Below, in pieces: positions 1-5,151 of a stretch of DNA of 5,151 nt; within the stretch, counting starts at the first letter, position 1; every line of letters begins with the position of its first letter. Position numbers and translations under genes: made by a program. The notes under the pieces are model-generated. The model saw only the letters and a list, made by a program, of their open reading frames with translations. It was not told where the DNA came from and did no database searches. The DNA lies in NCBI GenBank assembly GCA_903837255.1, contig CAILTZ010000055.1, positions 1 to 5,151 of the forward strand, in the 5' to 3' direction. Source of the stretch: an uncultured Pirellula sp. (GTDB lineage Bacteria; Planctomycetota; Planctomycetia; Pirellulales; Pirellulaceae).

Positions 1-2580
1 GAAGATACCCACTCGGTGGTAAACAACTTGACCATGGGCCCCGACGGCTGGATCTACGGTGCCCAAGGCAGCACGGTCAGCGGTGTGGTAAAAGCTCCCG
101 GTTCTGCGGAAAAACCAATTCAAAGTCTCGGACAAGCCATCTGGCGATACCATCCGCAAACTCGCAAGTACGAGATCTTTGCCGAAGGTGGCGGCAATGC
201 CTTTGGCGTGGCCTTCGATGACCGAGGCGAAGTCTTCTCGGGACACAACGGGGGCGACACTCGTGGCTTTCACTACTACCAAGGTGGCTACTACCGCAAA
301 GGGTTTTCCAAGCACGGTAGCCTATCGAACCCTCACAGCTACGGCTACCTCGAACCGATGCAGCACGACCCCATTCCGCGATTCACCCACACCATGCTGC
401 TAACCGAATCGACCGCTCTGGCTAGTCAGACCAATCCTCAGCCCGATTCGAAACGTATGCTCGGTGTCGATCCTCTGCACGGCAAACTGATCCTCACGGA
501 CTTGTTGCCAGTCGGTTCAACGTACAAAACCAAGGACGTTACCGATACCGTCACAAGCACGGACAAGTGGTACCGCCCAGTTGCGATCTGCGACGGACCC
601 GATGGAGCCGCTTACGTTTGCGATTGGTACGATTCAGTCGTCGCTCACTTGTATGCTTTCGAAGGCCGACTCGACCGGGATCGAGGACGCGTCTACAGGC
701 TCGGCCCTAGCAAGCCCTCAACATCCCACGACGATCCCTTCACCCTGGATTGGAATGCATCACTCTCCCAAGCTGCCGATGCACAGTCGCTCGGTAAGCT
801 GATTGAACGTCTCGATCACCCCTATCGTTGGCAGCGTTGGCAAGCTCGTTCGTTGATCGCAGTGCACCCCTTGCGCAAGACCTGCATTGCCAAGCTCTCC
901 GAGGCTCTGGCTGCCAACCCACCCGCCGTATCCTCCCGGCTCGCTCTGGAATACCTTTGGACCCTTCATGCACTCGGTGCGATTCCCGATACGATTCCTG
1001 CCCACGCGCTGGCAAACGAGCCTGAGTTGCCCAAGTCGCTTTCGCCAGCCGTGCTGATGAATCATCCGGTTGCCGATGTGCGAAGCTGGGCGGTTCGATT
1101 GGTCTGCGACGATGGCCTCGTCGATCCGCAGACACTCCTTGCAATCCGAGAGCTAGCCGCCAGCGAAACCGACCCGCATGCACTCTGCCAGATCGCTTGT
1201 TCCGCTAGGCGATTGAATGCCGACCAAGCTCTCGTGGTGGTCAGGGAACTACTCGGTAAGTCTCGCGCACAGGACGATCCATTTTTTGGCCTGCTCGTCT
1301 GGTGGGCGGTCGAATCGCATGCTCAAGAGTTCCGTCAGATCGAATCGAGCTTGCTGACCTCTCCTGAGCTTTGGAAAAATCCGATCGCGTTAAAGACCGT
1401 CTTTCCGAATTTGGTCAGGCGTTGGGCTAGCATCGGCAGCCAGGAAGCTTATGCATCGATCGCAACGCTGTTGCGAACCATCGGGCCATTGGATGAGACG
1501 ATCCAGTCGGAAGCCACCAAGAGATGCCAGGAGTCGTTCGAAGCGGCCTTTGTTGGACGCAGTCTCGCGGGGGTCCCCGATAGCGTCATCGATGCGATGG
1601 CACGGTTGGGACAACCTCCGCTGACGCTCCAGGTTCGACGGGGCGATGCGTCAGCTTTTGCCCAAGCGGCCAAGCGGATTGCAGATGCCAGTGCTCCGGA
1701 CGCAACCCGCATGCAGCTTGCACGATTGGCCGGAGAGCTAGACGATGCATCGAAATACCCTGAGCTCCTCGATGCATTGCTCCAAGTTGCAGGGGATGCA
1801 AGCGCAAAGGGTCCGGTCCGAATCAGCGCGATCAGCGCTTTGTCGAACTTCAACGCTGATTCGGTTCCAGCTCAACTGATCGCCTGGTGGCCCATGCTGG
1901 CTCCGGAACTGCGTCCTGCGGCCGGATCGGTCCTGTCGACTCGTGCTCTCTGGACCTCGCGCTGGCTCGATGCGGTGGATGCCAAACAAGTCGATGCGGA
2001 GCAACTTCCCCCCGAATCGATTCGAACCATGCGTCTGCATCCCGACGAAGCCTTGCAAAAGCGTCTCGCGACGGCTTATCCGGAGTTCGCTTCGGTAAGT
2101 CTTGCGGGAGCCACCGCGACGTCTCGGCAACTGGCCGAAAAGATCCTCAGCGGCAATGGGGATCCTTACAAAGGAAAGAAGCTATACCGCGAGTTGTGCG
2201 GGCGATGCCATCAGCTTTTCGACGATGGCGGGCGGGTCGGTCCGGATCTTACCGGCTACCAGCGCGACCAGCTCGAAACGCTATTGCGAAATATTGTCGG
2301 CCCTAGTCTTGAGATTCGCGAAGGCTATCAGATGGTCCGAATCCTCACCGACGATTCGCTGGTCTTGACCGGTTTCATCGAATCCGAACAGCCCGATCAG
2401 ATCGTCCTTCGGAACACCGATGGCCAGTCGGTAACGATGCAGCGAAGCGAGATCGAGCAGCTCGAGCCACAGGTTTTGTCCCTCATGCCCGAGGGTCTAT
2501 TGGAGAAGCTCGACGAGACCCAGCTCCGGGATTTGATGGCCTATTTGCGAAGCAGCCAACCCTTGAACGACGGGACCTAA
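1..2580 (+). CDS. PVC-type propeller dehydrogenase / HEAT-like / cytochrome c fusion protein, 5'-truncated
   Basis: The reading frame is open from base 1, so the gene starts upstream of the window. The GTG at 16 is an internal valine, because residues before it (HSVVNNL) already fit the family. 859 residues are visible. Residues 1 to about 235 are the end of a sugar/sorbosone-dehydrogenase-like beta-propeller, with GPDGWIYGAQGS near residue 13, GNAFGVAFD near 65 and GPDGAAYVCDWYD near 199-211. About 255-650 is helical and HEAT-like (for example HPVADVRSWAVRLV). About 715-855 is a cytochrome c-type domain: CGRCH at 733-737 (bases 2197-2211) gives two heme-linking cysteines and the proximal histidine, and Met829 in LMPEGLL is the likely distal ligand. 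This matches the 'putative membrane-bound dehydrogenase / heme-binding domain' family of Pirellula and Verrucomicrobium. By inference it is exported and oxidises a sugar or alcohol substrate, passing electrons to the heme; the substrate is unknown. It ends in TAA, 23 bases before the next gene. Confidence 0.93.
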   Translation, partial: EDTHSVVNNLTMGPDGWIYGAQGSTVSGVVKAPGSAEKPIQSLGQAIWRYHPQTRKYEIFAEGGGNAFGVAFDDRGEVFSGHNGGDTRGFHYYQGGYYRKGFSKHGSLSNPHSYGYLEPMQHDPIPRFTHTMLLTESTALASQTNPQPDSKRMLGVDPLHGKLILTDLLPVGSTYKTKDVTDTVTSTDKWYRPVAICDGPDGAAYVCDWYDSVVAHLYAFEGRLDRDRGRVYRLGPSKPSTSHDDPFTLDWNASLSQAADAQSLGKLIERLDHPYRWQRWQARSLIAVHPLRKTCIAKLSEALAANPPAVSSRLALEYLWTLHALGAIPDTIPAHALANEPELPKSLSPAVLMNHPVADVRSWAVRLVCDDGLVDPQTLLAIRELAASETDPHALCQIACSARRLNADQALVVVRELLGKSRAQDDPFFGLLVWWAVESHAQEFRQIESSLLTSPELWKNPIALKTVFPNLVRRWASIGSQEAYASIATLLRTIGPLDETIQSEATKRCQESFEAAFVGRSLAGVPDSVIDAMARLGQPPLTLQVRRGDASAFAQAAKRIADASAPDATRMQLARLAGELDDASKYPELLDALLQVAGDASAKGPVRISAISALSNFNADSVPAQLIAWWPMLAPELRPAAGSVLSTRALWTSRWLDAVDAKQVDAEQLPPESIRTMRLHPDEALQKRLATAYPEFASVSLAGATATSRQLAEKILSGNGDPYKGKKLYRELCGRCHQLFDDGGRVGPDLTGYQRDQLETLLRNIVGPSLEIREGYQMVRILTDDSLVLTGFIESEQPDQIVLRNTDGQSVTMQRSEIEQLEPQVLSLMPEGLLEKLDETQLRDLMAYLRSSQPLNDGT
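2197..2211 (+). other. Covalent heme-binding motif CGRCH
   Basis: Codons TGC GGG CGA TGC CAT encode Cys-Gly-Arg-Cys-His, the CxxCH signature of c-type cytochromes. It is followed by GGRVGPDLTGY, the usual sequence after the motif in the C-terminal heme domain of planctomycete dehydrogenases. Heme attachment to this motif happens outside the cytoplasmic membrane, so this part of the protein must be exported. The signal peptide itself would lie upstream of the window. Confidence 0.93.
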
Positions 2581-2603
2581 GGTACCTGGACTAGAATGTC
2601 AGC

Positions 2604-3296
2604 ATGATTCGCGCCATTTGCTCTCGAATACGATCGATCTTGATGCGGCGAGCCTGGGCTTGGTCCTGGTGGCTCTCACTATTCATTCACTCGATGATTG
2701 TCTCGGGATTCGTTCTTTATTGGCTCAATCGCATCGAGCTTCCCAAGCCCGTTGCATCGGAGTCCTTGCAGATCGACGGCGGATTTACGCAGCGATCAGC
2801 GATGGACAATCAGCCGCTGGTTGTCGAGCAAACGTCTGAGAGGATCGATCGCGCCAAACTGCTCCGAGACATCCGTCAAGAGATGAAGCAAGCCCAGGAG
2901 CGGGGCGAGGAGGACAATTTCGAGCGTTTACGGCAACTCAGTGCCGATCTTCGTCGCAACAGTACCACCAAGACCGTCGACGAGATGAGCGAGTTTCTCG
3001 GAGGGGTGTTTGGCAAGCGAGCCACTGAGCCAGATGCAAAGAAGGCGACAGAGGAATTCGATGTATCCACCGCTCAGATGCACGACATTACCAAGCTGAC
3101 CGACGAGCAGGGAGTCGTCAGGTATGTCATCGTCATGATCGACGCGATGGGAGTGACGCGCGAGGTCGACGTCGATGCGGAGAATGGTCAGCGGCTTTAC
3201 AAAACCATGCAGTTGATCAAATCCAACCCGTTGCTTGAAAAGGTCTATCGCAACATCCTAATGGGGATCCTGGATCAAGTCCTCAAGGAGCAGTAG
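2604..3296 (+). CDS. Uncharacterised single-pass membrane protein with charged helical segment
   Basis: I do not recognise a named family. The 230 residues fall into four parts. Residues 1-18 are basic (RIRSILMRRAW). Residues 19-41 are a Trp-rich hydrophobic membrane segment. Residues 76-120 are highly charged and probably helical or coiled-coil, with many Arg, Lys, Glu and Gln. Residues about 155-230 look like a small folded domain: two probable strands (VVRYVIVMIDA and VTREVDVDA) followed by two helices ending in ILDQVLKEQ. The N-in topology implied by the basic start would put the C-terminus outside the cytoplasm. The layout recalls TonB/TolA-like anchors, but no proline-rich spacer or TonB C-terminal motif is visible. 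The gene starts 23 bases after the dehydrogenase gene, so it is probably in the same transcript. No clear Shine-Dalgarno sequence precedes the ATG at 2604. The in-frame ATG at 2643 (Met14) is a possible alternative start that keeps the membrane segment. The open frame and its domain-like structure make a real gene likely. Confidence 0.8.
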   Translation: MIRAICSRIRSILMRRAWAWSWWLSLFIHSMIVSGFVLYWLNRIELPKPVASESLQIDGGFTQRSAMDNQPLVVEQTSERIDRAKLLRDIRQEMKQAQERGEEDNFERLRQLSADLRRNSTTKTVDEMSEFLGGVFGKRATEPDAKKATEEFDVSTAQMHDITKLTDEQGVVRYVIVMIDAMGVTREVDVDAENGQRLYKTMQLIKSNPLLEKVYRNILMGILDQVLKEQ

Positions 3297-3402
3297 GCCG
3301 ATTCAACCGCTGATGGACGCTAATATTCGCTAATAGAGAACCCCTACTAAGAGGATAATATGGTCCCATGCCGACCGACCTCAGAGACACGTAGGACAGA
3401 GA
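3297..3402. other. Intergenic region between convergent genes
   Basis: These 106 bases separate the stop codon of the membrane-protein gene (+) from the stop codon of the ATP-grasp/alpha-E gene (-). Both transcripts must end in or near here. The only structure that stands out is the triple 10-base repeat at 3308-3337. The best hairpin I find is a 4-base stem, GGTC with GACC around 3362-3376, without a following U-tract, which is too weak to call a terminator. No small ORF or RNA gene is evident. Confidence 0.8.
3308..3337. repeat. Three tandem imperfect 10-base repeats
   Basis: The three head-to-tail units are CGCTGATGGA, CGCTAATATT and CGCTAATAGA. All share CGCT, then A or G, then AT; the last three bases vary. 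The period of 10 bases is close to one helical turn of DNA. Similar short 'cgctgatgaacgctaat'-like intergenic runs are, from memory, common in genomes of planctomycetes and other environmental bacteria; that comparison is not shown by this window. The units lie just past the stop codon of the + strand gene, in the space where both convergent transcripts end. Function is unknown; termination, protein binding or a decayed dispersed repeat are all possible. Confidence 0.7.
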
Positions 3403-5151
3403 CTATTGGTTGACCATGTGCTGAAGCTGTCGGACTTGAGTGTGGGTCAGGAATCTGCGAGAGATAAACTCTGAAAGCTGCGTCAAACCCCAGGAGTATT
3501 CACCTAACCGGGTTTTCAAAAGGGTTCGCTCCAGAGGATTAGCTAGGCTGTCTTGGGCTGATGGTTGTCCAATCGCCTCGGAATCGAATAAACGAAGATT
3601 CCCCCGCAGATCCGACAGACGCTTGCGCTGCTCGATCAACTCGGACTTGTCCCCAATGTTCAGAGCATCCAAATGGTTGACGATCTTCATGAACTGAAAG
3701 GCGAGCCCGCGAGGGTTGGTTTGGTCGGCAACCAGCAGATCCAGCACCGGGCCGATTTCATAGCTCATCAGATAGCGGTAGCGATACGTCATCGAGCTAT
3801 CGCAGATGTCCAACAAGGATTCGAGGATCGGGCGAGGGTTGGCTTGGACAACCACCAGCAGTCGGTCCAGGAGTCGTATGAGCCACTGAGCCCTTTCGAT
3901 GCGACGCCCCAAATCCAAAAACAGCCAACCCGGGCCTCGCGTCATGCTCTCGGAGGCGAGTCCCGCAAAAGCCGACAAAAGGCCTATCATTTGATTGAGG
4001 ATCAGCAGGGCATCTCCCATCGTGTTTCTTGGAGAGGCCCAAGGCATCAGCACCGAGTAGTCCAAGCGTGAGATGATCTGCCAGGAGTCAAAGCTCAAGC
4101 GGTCGCGGATGTTTTGCGCATTGCGTACGATGCCGTCGACGGCGCTTGCGATCCCATCGCTTCGGCTGCGATCCATAAGAAACTCGGCGACTTTCTTACG
4201 CATCAGAGTCGTCGGTGATTCCCTTGCGGCTAGGTCCGACTCACTGAATGTTGGCGCCATTTGCATGAAATCGGACAAGGCTCTGACGACCAGCCAAGAG
4301 TTAGCCACCGCATCGTTTGCTCGTTCGCTCGTGAGCTGGCTGGTGCAGTATCGAGCATGCCTGGCAAGAAACTCGGTTCTCTCGCAGAAGCGTCCAAGCC
4401 AATAAAGATGGTCGGCGACTCGGCTCGGCAGATCCATTGCAGATCGCTTGAGCTCCACAGACTGCTTGGAGCCTGTGAGCAATGTGGTCGCTTTGACCGG
4501 CCCATCGCTCAGTACCCAAACATCTTTGCTCATGGTCCCCGAGGTCAGGCTCTCGTCGAGATCTCTTGGGCTGGCTGCAACCCGTGCCACACCGCCGGGC
4601 AGCACATGGACTTGGCCTCGATGCTGACTGGCAAAGAAACGGAACATGGCAGGCCACGCCACCACGCGGCCGTCGCCCCAGGTCGGCACGCGGCTGAGTT
4701 CTGGCGGTTCCATGGCGACAAAAGACCAGGGTTTTTGTCGGATTTGTTCAGCCAGTTGCTCAAGCTCGTGGTCGGAGAGTGCCGAGCCATCGATTTGATT
4801 TCCAGAGTGTCGGACAAATGAGTCGCGAATCCACAGCGAGCGAATATTCGCTAGCACGTACTCGAGGGCCTCTTGGTCACCACACCACCACATCGGGCTG
4901 TTGGCCAAAAGCAATTCTTCTCCGAGGATTTTTGGAGCAAGCTTGGGAAGGATCGCGCTGACGGCTGGGCTTTCGCACCAGCCGGTCCCCAGCGCGTTGG
5001 CGAGGAACACGTTTCCTTCTCGGGCAGCAACCGTTAGCCCTGCGACCCCGTCGCTGTTGCTCGGGTCGATATCTAGTGGATCGCAATGGTTGTCGGCCAG
5101 TCTTCTGAGGATGCAATCGAGTCGAACCAGACCGCCGAGCGTCTTGAGGTA
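3403..5151 (-). CDS. Circularly permuted ATP-grasp (type 2) / alpha-E (DUF403) fusion protein, 5'-truncated
   Basis: The frame is open to the right edge, so the N-terminal part is missing. The GTG at 5010 is an internal valine (GNVFLANALGTG). 582 residues are visible. Residues 1 to about 235 are the C-terminal part of a circularly permuted ATP-grasp domain: LGGLVRLDCILRR then CDPLDI near 6-27, ANALGTGWCESPAV at 51-64, WWCGDQEALEYVL near 88-100, FVAMEP near 144-149, and LPGGVARVA near 184-192. MSKDVWVLSD near 207-216 leads into the alpha-E domain, about 241-575, opening with LPSRVADHLYWLGRFCERTE. These two domains are often encoded by adjacent genes; here they are one polypeptide. The family is predicted to form amide bonds using ATP (peptide synthesis or modification), usually with transglutaminase-like and sometimes Anbu protease partners; no substrate is established. 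The site expected to read IKPA reads IRDS (Arg109), which may affect ATP binding. It stops with TAG at 3403-3405 and converges on the membrane-protein gene, so any operon partners lie to the right. Confidence 0.93.
   Translation of the reverse strand, partial: YLKTLGGLVRLDCILRRLADNHCDPLDIDPSNSDGVAGLTVAAREGNVFLANALGTGWCESPAVSAILPKLAPKILGEELLLANSPMWWCGDQEALEYVLANIRSLWIRDSFVRHSGNQIDGSALSDHELEQLAEQIRQKPWSFVAMEPPELSRVPTWGDGRVVAWPAMFRFFASQHRGQVHVLPGGVARVAASPRDLDESLTSGTMSKDVWVLSDGPVKATTLLTGSKQSVELKRSAMDLPSRVADHLYWLGRFCERTEFLARHARYCTSQLTSERANDAVANSWLVVRALSDFMQMAPTFSESDLAARESPTTLMRKKVAEFLMDRSRSDGIASAVDGIVRNAQNIRDRLSFDSWQIISRLDYSVLMPWASPRNTMGDALLILNQMIGLLSAFAGLASESMTRGPGWLFLDLGRRIERAQWLIRLLDRLLVVVQANPRPILESLLDICDSSMTYRYRYLMSYEIGPVLDLLVADQTNPRGLAFQFMKIVNHLDALNIGDKSELIEQRKRLSDLRGNLRLFDSEAIGQPSAQDSLANPLERTLLKTRLGEYSWGLTQLSEFISRRFLTHTQVRQLQHMVNQ
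4839..4852. repeat. 14-base perfect palindrome inside the ATP-grasp coding region
   Basis: AGCGAATATTCGCT reads the same on both strands. It extends to 20 bases (4836-4855) with a single mismatched pair at 4838/4853. It lies in the codons for the ANIRSLW stretch, just upstream (in the gene's direction) of the Arg109 codon. Its coding position and lack of a second copy argue that it may be chance; no function is claimed. Confidence 0.5.

Noticed and set aside
16..18. GTG at 16 as the start of the dehydrogenase gene
   Set aside because: The frame is open to the window edge and the residues encoded by bases 1-15 continue the family motif, so this is an internal valine of a truncated gene.
740..1183. 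147-codon open frame on the minus strand within the dehydrogenase gene
   Set aside because: It lies wholly inside a strongly supported coding region, its translation is rich in Arg, Gly and Ser with no domain-like pattern, and it is explained by the codon use of the real gene.
2596..2607. ATG at 2596 as a start for the second gene
   Set aside because: It is out of frame with the 230-residue protein and reaches TGA after three codons. The in-frame ATG at 2604 overlaps that stop and is preferred.
3362..3376. Possible terminator hairpin (GGTC...GACC)
   Set aside because: The stem is only four base pairs and is not followed by a T-run on either strand, so it does not meet the pattern of an intrinsic terminator.
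4261..4821. 186-codon open frame on the plus strand opposite the ATP-grasp/alpha-E gene
   Set aside because: It is the antisense of well-conserved family motifs on the minus strand, and its translation has no recognisable domain. It is a shadow frame.

Overview
The window looks like chromosomal DNA from a planctomycete, most likely a Pirellulaceae-type bacterium (Pirellula/Rhodopirellula relatives). The first gene belongs to a propeller-dehydrogenase plus CxxCH-cytochrome family that is strongly expanded in Planctomycetes and Verrucomicrobia. Base composition is moderately GC-rich, and ribosome-binding sites are weak or absent, which fits that group. The assignment rests on recognised protein families only, not on any database search.

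Layout: three genes, two of them cut by the window edges. (1) From base 1 to 2580 (+) runs the 3' part of a large PVC-type dehydrogenase/cytochrome c fusion: the end of a beta-propeller, an alpha-helical HEAT-like middle, and a C-terminal heme-binding domain with a CGRCH motif. (2) After 23 bases, 2604-3296 (+) encodes a 230-residue protein with one N-terminal membrane anchor, a charged helical stretch and a compact C-terminal domain. I do not recognise it as a named family. (3) From 5151 down to 3403 (-) runs the 3' part of a fusion of a circularly permuted ATP-grasp (type 2) domain with an alpha-E (DUF403) domain.

Genes 2 and 3 converge on a 106-base intergenic region (3297-3402). It holds three tandem 10-base units beginning CGCT(A/G)AT and no convincing hairpin terminator.

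How the genes work together: genes 1 and 2 are close enough to be co-transcribed, but nothing shows a shared function. Gene 1 is probably an exported redox enzyme. Gene 3 belongs to a family predicted to make or modify peptides with ATP, usually beside transglutaminase-like and sometimes proteasome-like (Anbu) genes. Such partners could only lie beyond the right edge or elsewhere, because this gene is the last of its transcription unit. The most notable protein-level oddity is an arginine at the site where related ATP-grasp proteins, as I recall them, carry a lysine in an 'IKPA' motif. No mobile element, CRISPR array, tRNA or rRNA was seen.
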